A stretch of 11,343 bases of DNA, taken from contig JAMOVZ010000159.1 of NCBI GenBank assembly GCA_027061865.1, positions 1 through 11,343 on the forward strand, in the 5' to 3' direction. Position numbers and translations under genes: made by a program. The stretch is from Desulfobacterales bacterium (GTDB lineage: Bacteria; Desulfobacterota; DSM-4660; Desulfatiglandales; Desulfatiglandaceae). Shown here in pieces: positions 1 to 6,094 of this stretch. Within the stretch, counting starts at the first letter, position 1. The number at the start of each line of letters is the position of its first letter. Under the pieces are notes generated by a model. It did no database searches. It saw only the letters and a list, made by a program, of their open reading frames with translations, and had not been told where the DNA came from.

Positions 1-154
1 AGGTGTCAGCCCAAGTGAAGATGTAAAAGAGGCGCCACTGTTTTGTGTAGTGCCTCTATGCATTACTTCCTTGCTCTCTATTATCATGCTTTTTTACCCG
101 CAGCCATTTGGACGGCTAATAGATATTATAATAGGCCAACTAATGGGCCGGTGA
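1..154 (+). CDS. MrpD/NuoM-like antiporter subunit, C-terminal end (partial)
   Basis: This is the last 50 codons of a gene that begins before the window. The reading frame starts at base 2 and ends at TGA 152-154. The peptide contains KEAPLFCVVPLCITSLLSII, followed by a hydrophobic stretch and a short amphipathic end (IIIGQLMGR). A charged KEAP segment followed by a final membrane span is typical of the C-terminus of the proton-antiporter subunits of Mrp cation/proton antiporters and complex I (PF00361 family). A second, complete member lies at 674-2455, so this is probably the preceding subunit D of the same multi-gene antiporter cluster. With only 50 residues visible, the exact subunit cannot be assigned. 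It could also be a hydrogenase-4 or complex I type subunit. Confidence 0.75.
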   Translation, partial: GVSPSEDVKEAPLFCVVPLCITSLLSIIMLFYPQPFGRLIDIIIGQLMGR

Positions 155-246
155 TATGCAGGTTTCACTACGCAGTAGTCGAGCTGATTTTTCAAATCAA
201 GATGAAGGACTTAAGAGCTTAATTCACAGCAAAGAGCCAGGATAAA

Positions 247-375
247 ATGACAGAAAAACGCGACGAAATTATGGAGCTCGCCCACGAGGAGGTTCCAGGA
301 TACCGAAAAATCTTTTACGTACTCATAACTATAGCTTCCGCATACCTAGGTCTGATTTTGTTTAATACCCTTTGA
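247..375 (+). CDS. Small single-span membrane protein (42 aa), unknown function
   Basis: This ORF starts at ATG 247 and ends at TGA 373-375. A modest ribosome-binding sequence (CCAGGA, about 237-242) precedes it. The protein has an acidic, soluble N-terminal half (MTEKRDEIMELAHEEVPGYR), then one hydrophobic helix at about residues 22-40 and almost no tail, so it would sit in the inner membrane as a single span. It lies 92 nt after one antiporter subunit and 45 nt before the next small gene, all on the same strand, which suggests it is an accessory peptide of the antiporter complex. I do not recognise the family. Support is the plausible protein composition, the ribosome-binding sequence and the tight placement; there is no homology evidence. 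It could be a non-coding linker with a chance ORF. Confidence 0.6.
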   Translation: MTEKRDEIMELAHEEVPGYRKIFYVLITIASAYLGLILFNTL

Positions 376-420
376 GTCCCTTGGTAAATTAGCTGAAGGC
401 GCGGAATTAAGGAGAAGGCC

Positions 421-684
421 ATGAAAGAGGAGCGAACTGAAGAGAAACAATACCTTTTTGATAAGCCTGAGAATGTAAAAAGATTGTTCCGTTTCTATTA
501 TGCCTCGTTGGTTGTCTTATTAATTATAGAATTTTTCATTCATAAGCATGCCACATTCCCTTGGGAGGAATGGCCAGGGTTCTATGCAGTTTTCGGATTT
601 GTGGCCTGTGTCGCATTGGTACTTGCCGCTAAATATATTCTGAGGCCCTTGGTAAAAAGGGAAGAGAATTACTATGATTCCTAA
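421..684 (+). CDS. Small two-span membrane protein of the antiporter cluster (87 aa)
   Basis: AAGGAGAAGG lies just upstream of ATG 421, a strong ribosome-binding site. The 87-residue protein has a charged N-terminus with a YLFDKPENVK segment. It then has a first membrane helix at about 25-42 (FYYASLVVLLIIEFFIH), a short loop with HATFPWEEWPGFYAVFG, a second helix at about 55-74, and a tail ending in acidic and tyrosine residues. From memory, similar short proteins with this DxPENV / FxHxHxxxPWE / PGFYxxFGF layout occur beside subunit D genes of Mrp-like antiporters in deltaproteobacteria; this has not been checked by search. The gene overlaps the next antiporter gene by 11 nt (674-684), so the two are probably translationally coupled. 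It is most likely a structural or assembly subunit. No catalytic motif is visible. Confidence 0.85.
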   Translation: MKEERTEEKQYLFDKPENVKRLFRFYYASLVVLLIIEFFIHKHATFPWEEWPGFYAVFGFVACVALVLAAKYILRPLVKREENYYDS

Positions 685-2455
685 ACAATTGCCTCCAGCA
701 TTCATTATGGTTGTGGGAGCTTTTCTTCTCCCCTTGTTAAAGGGGAGATGGCAAAAGGCATTTTTGCTTTTATTGCCGGTAGCCAGCTTCCTCAACCTTA
801 TTTCCCTTCCTGAAGGTCAGAGCTTTGTCTTTGATTTCCTTGGCTACCAGGTCGTTTTGGCAAGGGTTGACAGGTTAAGCCTTGTATTCGGGTATATCTT
901 CCACATCATTTCATTCATCGCTTTTCTTTACGCCATTCACGTGGATAATCCCTTGGAGCACATGGCCGCGTTGGTCTATGGAGGTTGTGCAATAGGAGCT
1001 GTCTTTTCAGGTGATCTCCTCTCATTTTTTCTCTTTTGGGAGATGCTTACAGTGAGTTCCATCTTTCTCATCTGGAGCCGAGAGACGCCTTCAGCCTTGG
1101 CAGCCGGCTATAGATACCTTTTGGTACATGCAGCAGGCGGCCTCTGTCTCCTGGCAGGAATCCTTATGCATATCTCTGAAAGCGGCTCTATGAACTTAGG
1201 ATATTTAGGCCTCCATAACACTGCTACCTTTCTGATCTTCATCGGGATCGGAGTCAACTGTGCATGGCCCATATTGCATCCTTGGCTTACTGACTCCTAC
1301 CCAGAGGCCACGATCACCGGGACCATTTTTCTCAGCGCATTCACCACCAAAACCGCAGTCTATGCCCTTGCACGGACCTTCCCTGGAGAGAGTTCCTTGA
1401 TCTGGATAGGTGCTGCCATGACGGCATTCCCTATCTTCTATGCAGTGATTGAAAACGATCTGCGCAGGGTCCTCTCCTACAGTCTGATCAACCAAGTGGG
1501 ATTCATGGTCTGCGGCATTGGAATAGGAACGCAATTAGCAATTAATGGAGCCGTCTCTCACGCCTTTAATGACATCCTCTTCAAAGCATTGCTTTTCATG
1601 TCAATAGGAGCGGTGATGTATAGAACAGGGAAAGTGAATGCAACGGATCTGGGAGGCCTTTACAAGACCATGCCGCTGACATGCATATTCTGCATGGTGG
1701 GGGCGGCATCCATTTCGGCCTTTCCCCTGTTTAGTGGCTTTGTGAGCAAGTCAATGGTGATGGAGGCTGCGGCGCGGGGAGATATGCGGCTAGTATGGTT
1801 TATGCTCCTTTTTGCCTCTGCCGGTGTGTTTCATCACGCTGGGATAAAGATACCGTTTTTTGCCTTTTTTTCCCACGATTCAGGCATCAGGACAAAGGAA
1901 GCCCCTTTGAACATGTTATTGGCAATGGGCATCGCCTCCGCCCTTTGTATCTTTATTGGTTCATACCCTGCCCCTCTCTATAGCATACTGCCTTACGAGG
2001 CTAACTATGTGCCTTACACCCCGTACCATGTACTCGCTCAAACCCAATTGCTATTCTATTCCTCGCTGGCTTTCACCCTCCTGATTTTATCCGGCATATA
2101 CCCGGCCGAGATCAGGGCTATCAATCTAGACTTTGACTGGTTTTACAGAAAGGGCGGCAGGCTTTTACTTACCTTTTCCGGCAAGGTGCTCAATGGTGTC
2201 AACGAGCTTTCTGAAAGGGTGATCGTTGGAAAAATCGTCCGCGGCATAGCCCGATTCACTGCAGACGGGGTGGCCAGAGTGGTCTTGATTCCAATGGTCA
2301 GCTTTTGGGCTTTGAGAGGTCAAAAAGGGCCAAGGTTAGAAATGAAAAAACGCAACCTCTATAACGCGATTATGAAGGGCGGGCTCCCTGTGGGCCTTGG
2401 AATAGGTTTTGCCACTGTGCTAATTATTTTACTTTTCTTTCTGCGCCAAGGCTGA
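674..2455 (+). CDS. Monovalent cation/proton antiporter subunit D-like protein (MrpD/NuoM family)
   Basis: This 593-residue polytopic protein carries the PF00361 proton-antiporter core. Key residues expected for proton translocation can be picked out: Glu123 in FFLFWEMLTVSS, Lys226 in FTTKTAVY, His296 in AVSHAFND and Lys304 in ILFKALLF. Further family marks are VLSYSLINQVGF at about 266-277 and FPLFSGFVSKS at about 350-360. The core is followed by a less hydrophobic stretch at about 478-570, rich in Lys and Arg, and a last membrane helix at about 572-590. The protein is therefore longer than a typical MrpD or NuoM of about 500 residues. It would move protons and/or Na+ across the inner membrane together with other cluster subunits. 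It starts inside the preceding gene. A hydrogenase or complex I subunit is possible, but no redox subunit is visible nearby, which favours an Mrp-type antiporter. Confidence 0.88.
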   Translation: MIPKQLPPAFIMVVGAFLLPLLKGRWQKAFLLLLPVASFLNLISLPEGQSFVFDFLGYQVVLARVDRLSLVFGYIFHIISFIAFLYAIHVDNPLEHMAALVYGGCAIGAVFSGDLLSFFLFWEMLTVSSIFLIWSRETPSALAAGYRYLLVHAAGGLCLLAGILMHISESGSMNLGYLGLHNTATFLIFIGIGVNCAWPILHPWLTDSYPEATITGTIFLSAFTTKTAVYALARTFPGESSLIWIGAAMTAFPIFYAVIENDLRRVLSYSLINQVGFMVCGIGIGTQLAINGAVSHAFNDILFKALLFMSIGAVMYRTGKVNATDLGGLYKTMPLTCIFCMVGAASISAFPLFSGFVSKSMVMEAAARGDMRLVWFMLLFASAGVFHHAGIKIPFFAFFSHDSGIRTKEAPLNMLLAMGIASALCIFIGSYPAPLYSILPYEANYVPYTPYHVLAQTQLLFYSSLAFTLLILSGIYPAEIRAINLDFDWFYRKGGRLLLTFSGKVLNGVNELSERVIVGKIVRGIARFTADGVARVVLIPMVSFWALRGQKGPRLEMKKRNLYNAIMKGGLPVGLGIGFATVLIILLFFLRQG

Positions 2456-2509
2456 AAAGTTTGCCGCTTAAGTGAGAAAAACACATATCAGCAAAAGATA
2501 GGTGATCAT

Positions 2510-2989
2510 ATGGTACCAATCGAAGATCTAAAAAAGATCCGTTTTTTTAGGCAACTCGAATCGGGGATCCTTGAAAAGCTTGCTCCTCTCTGCCAAGTGA
2601 CCATATTCAGTGAGAAGACCATCTTATTCAAGCAGGGCCAGAAAGCCGAGTACTTTTATGCCCTATTAAAAGGGAAAGTGCTTCTAGAAATCGAGTTGAG
2701 CCAAGACATCTCAGTTTCCCTAGATGCGGCAGAAGCCGGGGAAGTCTTTGGCTGGCCTGCCCTGTTTGAAGATGGTCGTTACACGTCCGATGCAGTATGT
2801 ACAGAGCCCTGTGAGGTTATTCAATTTCCTAAGGAGAGGTTGCTGGAACAAATGCAGAGAGACCCTGAGCTTGGGTTCCAGATCGCAAAAGGCGCTATGG
2901 CACTACTAAAAGAAAAGCTGGAGAAGAGAACGGAGCAGTTCATTAAGGTCCTTAGCATGCACCCAAACCTGCGGGAGCTTTCCCCCTAG
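2510..2989 (+). CDS. Stand-alone cyclic-nucleotide-binding-fold protein (no DNA-binding domain)
   Basis: The 159-residue protein starts at ATG 2510 after AGGTGA (2500-2505), 54 nt after the antiporter gene. Residues 5-115 match a CNMP-binding beta-roll: IRFFRQLESGILEKLAPLC, then FSEKTILFKQGQKAEYFYAL, the usual KG turn at 54-55, and a phosphate-cassette region at about 78-96. The C-terminal part (about 115-150) is a charged helix, with no helix-turn-helix, so it is not a full Crp/Fnr regulator. In the cassette, Trp82 stands where the cAMP-contacting Glu of CRP is expected, and Thr92 stands where the Arg is expected (GWPALF, GRYTSDAV), so classical cAMP binding is doubtful. It may sense another ligand or act as a partner domain for the antiporter. 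Function is inferred from fold only. Confidence 0.85.
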   Translation: MVPIEDLKKIRFFRQLESGILEKLAPLCQVTIFSEKTILFKQGQKAEYFYALLKGKVLLEIELSQDISVSLDAAEAGEVFGWPALFEDGRYTSDAVCTEPCEVIQFPKERLLEQMQRDPELGFQIAKGAMALLKEKLEKRTEQFIKVLSMHPNLRELSP

Positions 2990-3005
2990 GGAGGAGGGAG
3001 AAGGC

Positions 3006-3665
3006 CTAATCCTCCAAAATGAAATCGGTTATATAAACGTTTTCCTCCTTTTCTCTTTTTATGGTGGAATATGGGGTATCCCCATAGTGATGCCCGGGCC
3101 ATATTATTGTGTCATCTGGAAGGGTGATGATCCTTTTTTCCAAGGACTCGATCAGGCGGTCCAGAGAGCCTCCCGCCAGATCTGTCCTGCCGGCAGATCC
3201 CACAAAGAGGGTGTCCCCAGTAAATAGATTCCCCTCCACCAGATAACAAACCGCCCCAGGCGTGTGCCCAGGCGTATGAATAACCTCGATGTCCAGGTCT
3301 CCCACAGGTATTCTATCACCATCTTTAAGTAACATACTTGCAGAGACAGGCCTCTCAAATTCTTCCAACTTAGAGAACCGCAACAGGTTTTCCTCTGAAA
3401 AAAACCTTGCCTCTTCTTCATGCAGACACACCGGTGCACCAAGGGCCTTGCTCAGCTTTTGGTTTCCTCGGATATGGTCGTGGTGGCCATGAGTGTTAAG
3501 GATATATTTGATTCTGATTCCTTCACCCTGGATCAAGTCCATAATCCTTTCCTCTTCTCCTGCAGGATCTATGATCACACCCTCTTTGGTTCTTTGGCAG
3601 GCCACAACATAGGTAAAGACCTCATAGGGGCCAATCAGCAATTGCCTTATAATGATTTCAGCCAT
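3006..3665 (-). CDS. Metallo-beta-lactamase-fold hydrolase, glyoxalase II-like
   Basis: This is a 219-residue cytoplasmic hydrolase of the small hydroxyacylglutathione hydrolase type (YcbL/GloC-like). The metal ligands are visible: HGHHDH at 59-64 (His59, His61, Asp63, His64), His134 in HTPGHTPG, Asp151 in FTGDTLF and the terminal His in WPGHHYG at about 192-193. GSAGRTDLAGGS at about 156-167 is also typical. The ATG at 3665 is chosen because GGGAGGAGAG sits about 8 bases before it on this strand; the frame stays open to 3830, but the extra residues look non-coding. Thioester hydrolysis is the family's usual activity. Persulfide dioxygenases share the fold but usually carry a THxHxDH sequence different from the THGHHDH here. 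It converges with the preceding + strand gene with a 16-nt gap and faces a MarR gene divergently. Confidence 0.9.
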   Translation of the reverse strand: MAEIIIRQLLIGPYEVFTYVVACQRTKEGVIIDPAGEEERIMDLIQGEGIRIKYILNTHGHHDHIRGNQKLSKALGAPVCLHEEEARFFSEENLLRFSKLEEFERPVSASMLLKDGDRIPVGDLDIEVIHTPGHTPGAVCYLVEGNLFTGDTLFVGSAGRTDLAGGSLDRLIESLEKRIITLPDDTIIWPGHHYGDTPYSTIKREKEENVYITDFILED

Positions 3666-3768
3666 CTCACTTCTCTCCTCCCTCATAGAGTCATGGCAAA
3701 TTCTTAATAAATCTGTTTTTGATTTTCCAGTGTTTTGAGGCTTACGGAAAAGGGATGAAGCGGAGTAA

Positions 3769-3948
3769 GAGTTCCATACGGGGCTGGTTGCAATCTCAGT
3801 TCGCAAGGCCCTGATGTCTGCCTCGCCCACTTCAGACCGAATTCAGAATGCTTCAGAAATTGCCACCCGCAGCAGTATTGGTTCGGTCCTTTTGCTGTTT
3901 TTAGCAGGGGGTTTGCTACTCTACTTTGTAAAATCTCAGTCAAAGTAA
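3769..3948 (+). pseudogene. Possible remnant of a transporter C-terminus, or a 44-aa membrane peptide
   Basis: A + strand frame is open for 59 codons from just after TAA 3766-3768 to TAA 3946-3948. Its last part reads SSIGSVLLLFLAGGLLLYFV followed by KSQSK and stop. This resembles the final helix and short basic tail of a major-facilitator transporter (UMF1-like proteins end similarly), but upstream frames show no further transporter sequence. The only ATG in frame is at 3814, which would give a 44-residue peptide with one C-terminal membrane span and no evident ribosome-binding site. It could be a decayed gene end, a genuine small membrane protein, or chance. Confidence 0.3.
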
Positions 3949-3956
3949 AAAACCGC

Positions 3957-3986
3957 TTGACAGGGCACATGAAATAGCATTAACAA
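3957..3986 (+). promoter_or_regulatory. Candidate marR promoter
   Basis: A perfect -35 box, TTGACA, lies at 3957-3962. After an 18-base spacer comes TAACAA (3981-3986), a weak -10 box (3 of 6 matches). Transcription would start at about 3993-3995, at or next to the ATG, so the message may have little or no leader. Confidence 0.45.
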
Positions 3987-4006
3987 TTAACATCATGAAT
4001 TACATT
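3984..4006 (+). repeat. Near-repeat, copy 1 (candidate MarR operator)
   Basis: This 23-base segment overlaps the marR start codon. It matches 4581-4604 upstream of the dsrE2-type gene at 21 positions, with three single-base gaps and one mismatch by eye. Both copies share CAATTA, then CATGAATT, then ACATT. The adjacent TTAACAAT (3980-3987) recurs inverted as ATTGTTAA (4602-4609) next to the other copy. Confidence 0.5.
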
Positions 4007-4474
4007 TCCGGCCCAGAAAATAATGATCTTTTAGAGATTCAAGCAGGAAGGCTCCAGAATCTTCTAAATGAAATTCTCCATTGCTGTGAGGACAGGAGGT
4101 TTTACGAGGCCCAGAGGTTTGGTCTCCCCTATGCCGAGCTTAGGTGTTTAATGCTCTTCAAAGGGGAAAGATATCTAACGGTAAAAAGCATAGCCCAAAA
4201 ACTTGATGTGGCCAAAAGCAGGATCACCAAGCTCATCGACGGGCTATTGAGGAAGGGCCTCGTTGACCGGATGGAGGACCCTCGAGACGCAAGGGTCAAG
4301 CTTATAAGTTTGACCAAAAAAGGCATTGAAAAGGTCAAAGAGATAGAAGAGTTTCATCAAGAAGTGCATAAACAGATATTGCTTCGGGTTGACCAAAAAG
4401 AGCGGAGGAGCATACTCTCGCGACTGGAAGTCCTGAAATTGGCAATGGAATCTGTGCGCTCTGAGCTCGGTTGA
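3995..4474 (+). CDS. MarR-family transcriptional regulator
   Basis: This is a 159-residue protein with a winged helix-turn-helix. Residues about 62-83 form the helix-turn-helix (LTVKSIAQKLDVAKSRITKL), followed by the recognition and wing region with LLRKGLVDRMEDPRDARVKL, where the DPRDAR wing motif is diagnostic for MarR proteins. It ends in a long dimerization helix (about 110-158). Cysteines at 30, 31 and 51 lie in the N-terminal dimer or sensor region, so thiol sensing is conceivable but unproven. ATG 3995 has no ribosome-binding sequence, and the predicted transcription start lies almost on it, so translation may be leaderless. The next gene, 186 nt downstream on the same strand, has its own candidate promoter and the shared operator-like repeat, so it is a likely target together with marR itself. 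Confidence 0.92.
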   Translation: MNYISGPENNDLLEIQAGRLQNLLNEILHCCEDRRFYEAQRFGLPYAELRCLMLFKGERYLTVKSIAQKLDVAKSRITKLIDGLLRKGLVDRMEDPRDARVKLISLTKKGIEKVKEIEEFHQEVHKQILLRVDQKERRSILSRLEVLKLAMESVRSELG

Positions 4475-4580
4475 TGCCTTAAACGCTTCACTGGACCAAA
4501 AAAGAATATGGTCTAGGAGCCACCCCAGCTGTTAATCTGAATGGAAATAAATGGTTTGAAGCAAAGCCGTTGGTTTGTAT

Positions 4581-4604
4581 CAATTACAGCCATGAATTTA
4601 CATT
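4581..4604 (+). repeat. Near-repeat, copy 2 (candidate MarR operator)
   Basis: This is the second copy of the element at 3984-4006. It overlaps the -35 box of the proposed dsrE2 promoter (TTTACA, 4597-4602), a position where a bound repressor would block RNA polymerase. Confidence 0.5.
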
Positions 4605-4624
4605 GTTAAACTTTCCGTTAATAT
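4597..4624 (+). promoter_or_regulatory. Candidate promoter of the DsrE2-type gene
   Basis: TTTACA (4597-4602, 5 of 6 matches to -35) and TAATAT (4619-4624, 4 of 6 matches to -10) are separated by 16 bases. Transcription would start at about 4631, giving a 30-nt leader that contains the strong AGGAGG site at 4648-4653. Confidence 0.5.
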
Positions 4625-4660
4625 TGTGAACTATCAGTATATTTTCTAGGAGGTTTGGAA

Positions 4661-5224
4661 ATGGATAAAGAGATTGAAAGGCAGATTGAAGATAAGGTTA
4701 AAGAGATACTTTCGAAAGAGTTGGATACAAGGATCGCTGAAGCCCTTCAAAAAAAGGGGGATTATAACCGGGCCGCCTTTATTGCCTCCAAGGGGAGCCT
4801 TGACATGGCTTATCCCCCCTTGATACTTGCCAGTGCCGCCGCTGCCATGGACATCGAATCTGCGATCTTCTTTACTTTCTACGGCCTGGACATCCTGCAC
4901 AAGAAAAAGAACAAAAACCTTAAGGTCCCTCCTGTTGCCAATCCTTCCATGCCGGTGCCCATGCCAAATATTCTGGGGATTCTCCCTGGCATGACAGCCA
5001 TGGCCACCATGATGATGAACAAGTGGATGAGAGACCAAAACGTGCCTTCAATCCAGGAACTTCTGGATGCTTGCATTGAAAGCGGGGTCAAGCTCATAGC
5101 CTGTCAAATGACCATGGATGTTATGGGTATCAAGAGAGAAGACTTGATTGACGAGATCGAGGTAGGAGGAGCGGCCACCTTTCTAGAATGGGCCTCAGGA
5201 TGTAATATCACACTTTTTATTTAA
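4661..5224 (+). CDS. DsrE2/DsrE-family sulfur-relay protein
   Basis: The protein is 187 residues from ATG 4661, chosen because AGGAGG (4648-4653) ends 7 bases before it; an in-frame TTG at 4655 is too close to that site. After a charged helical N-terminus (1-32) comes the DsrE-like fold. It contains KGSLDMAYPPLILASAAAAM at about 44-63, FFTFYGLDIL at about 70-79, a Met-rich segment with MPNILGILPGM at about 101-111, and the family signature around Cys148 (LIACQMTMDVMGI). Other cysteines are at 138 and 181. DsrE2/DsrE3-type proteins carry persulfide sulfur on this conserved cysteine in sulfur oxidation or sulfur trafficking. In this genome it may move sulfur for respiration, or buffer persulfides. 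The gene stands alone behind a MarR gene rather than with tusA or rhodanese, so its partner is not visible. Confidence 0.87.
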   Translation: MDKEIERQIEDKVKEILSKELDTRIAEALQKKGDYNRAAFIASKGSLDMAYPPLILASAAAAMDIESAIFFTFYGLDILHKKKNKNLKVPPVANPSMPVPMPNILGILPGMTAMATMMMNKWMRDQNVPSIQELLDACIESGVKLIACQMTMDVMGIKREDLIDEIEVGGAATFLEWASGCNITLFI

Positions 5225-5269
5225 AAAGACGGGGTGGCCACCCTGCATTTAAGTCCGGCCGGCCACCCC
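5222..5269 (-). terminator. Intrinsic terminator of the queuosine-precursor transporter gene
   Basis: GGGGTGGCC (5231-5239) and GGCCACCCC (5261-5269) form a perfect 9-bp stem with a 21-nt loop. On the - strand it is followed by GTCTTTTTAA, so it terminates the transporter gene ending at 5278. On the + strand no T-run follows, so termination of the converging DsrE2-type transcript would be weaker. Confidence 0.7.
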
Positions 5270-5277
5270 AAACCCTA

Positions 5278-5970
5278 CTATCTGCCAAACGGGACCGGAC
5301 TAAAATTGATATTATAGTCATAGGTGTCCAGGCCCTCTTTGCGTTTCAGAAAACCAACCACAAGATATGTTAGCGGCGTAGCCACAACCTCGTATCCACA
5401 CTTTACGAGCCATTGGGTGACGATTGCTCCAGCCAGCGTTGAACCAGGCATGGTCCCAACAAAGGCGAGGGATATGAAGACCAATGAATCAATCCCCTCC
5501 CCCACTAAAGTGGAGCCAATTGTCCTGGCCCACAGCCACTTGCCCTTCGTTGCAACCTTCATTTTGGCCAGGACATAAGCGTTCAGGAATTCCCCTGCCA
5601 AATATGCAACAAAGGAGGCAGCCAAAAGCCTCGGCGTGTATCCCAAGATCCTGACATATGCCTTCTGTCCGTCCCAGAATGGCGCCGGAGCAATGAGCTG
5701 GCCGATCCAAAAAGCAGACACCACCACGAGATTACAGAAAAAGCCCAGCCAGATAACCCTCCTGGCCTGCTTGTAACCATAAACCTCTGTTAGGATATCA
5801 GCCACGATATAACTCATGGGGAAGATCACAATTGCTGCAGGGAGAATCAGCCCACAAATGGAAATGAGCTTTACCGCCATGATATTGGCAGCAATCAGGC
5901 AGGCCAAAAATATCCCCACTATTCCCAAAAAATAGGGGCTCGCCACAACGGGCTCGCTAGAGTTCCTCAT
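5278..5970 (-). CDS. Queuosine precursor transporter (YhhQ/VUT family)
   Basis: This 230-residue inner-membrane protein belongs to the YhhQ/DUF165 family, which imports preQ0/preQ1 for synthesis of the modified tRNA base queuosine. Visible family marks are FPMSYIVADILTEVYGYKQA near residues 53-72 with its conserved acidic residues, the GEFLNAYVLAK segment, and TLVGEGIDSLVFI near 160. About six hydrophobic helices can be traced. The start at 5970 is chosen because GGGGGAG lies about 8 bases upstream and a promoter lies at 6013-6041; the longer frame to 6042 would start upstream of that promoter. It follows the nickel genes on the same strand but is separated by a probable terminator and its own promoter, so it is likely an independent unit. 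No preQ1 riboswitch was recognised in its short leader. Confidence 0.92.
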   Translation of the reverse strand: MRNSSEPVVASPYFLGIVGIFLACLIAANIMAVKLISICGLILPAAIVIFPMSYIVADILTEVYGYKQARRVIWLGFFCNLVVVSAFWIGQLIAPAPFWDGQKAYVRILGYTPRLLAASFVAYLAGEFLNAYVLAKMKVATKGKWLWARTIGSTLVGEGIDSLVFISLAFVGTMPGSTLAGAIVTQWLVKCGYEVVATPLTYLVVGFLKRKEGLDTYDYNINFSPVPFGR

Positions 5971-6012
5971 CCAAGCCTCTCCCCCTTTCTTTGTTTCAAC
6001 ACCGTCCAAAGC

Positions 6013-6041
6013 ATAATATTCATTTCCAGACTTCCAGTCCA
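6013..6041 (-). promoter_or_regulatory. Candidate promoter of the queuosine-precursor transporter gene
   Basis: On the - strand, TGGACT (complement of 6036-6041, 4 of 6 matches to -35) is followed after exactly 17 bases by TATTAT (complement of 6013-6018, 5 of 6 matches to -10). Transcription would start near 6006, about 36 nt before the chosen ATG. Confidence 0.5.
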
Positions 6042-6056
6042 CTATTTCTGGGGAGC

Positions 6057-6094
6057 AAAAAAATAGAACTGCAAATCAGGCTACTTAGCAGTCC
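6057..6094 (-). terminator. Probable terminator after nikK
   Basis: On the - strand, GGACTGC (complement of 6088-6094) pairs with GCAGTTC (complement of 6066-6072), forming 7 bp with one G-T pair around a 15-nt loop that contains the nikK stop codon. TATTTTTTT follows (complement of 6057-6065). The long loop lowers certainty. Confidence 0.5.

Larger units (their letters stand above)
3666..3994. other. Divergent intergenic region, about 330 bp
   Basis: This stretch separates the hydrolase gene (- strand) from the marR-type gene (+ strand). It holds the ribosome-binding site of the hydrolase near 3673-3684, a candidate marR promoter (3957-3986), part of a proposed operator (3984-4006), and a short + strand open frame ending at 3948 that looks like a membrane-protein C-terminus. 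No RNA gene or strong terminator was seen. A - strand open frame covers most of the region but has an unconvincing composition. Confidence 0.5.

Noticed and set aside
156..245. 29-codon + strand ORF filling the gap between the first antiporter gene and the 42-residue gene
   Set aside because: It has no ribosome-binding sequence, a polar unremarkable composition and no recognisable motif, and is short enough to occur by chance. Two small hairpins here (167-179 and near 186-198) lack T-runs after strong stems.
3704..3970. 88-residue - strand ORF upstream of the hydrolase gene
   Set aside because: Unstructured, Pro/Leu/Lys-rich composition without a motif or ribosome-binding sequence; it overlaps the marR promoter and the opposite-strand fragment.
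4475..4660. Small ORF or RNA between marR and the DsrE2-type gene
   Set aside because: Only a promoter and the operator-like repeat could be supported; no open frame with a ribosome-binding sequence or strong hairpin was found.
5971..6056. preQ1 riboswitch before the queuosine-precursor transporter gene
   Set aside because: The leader after the predicted promoter is only about 36 nt, and no preQ1-I style hairpin with an A-rich tail could be recognised.
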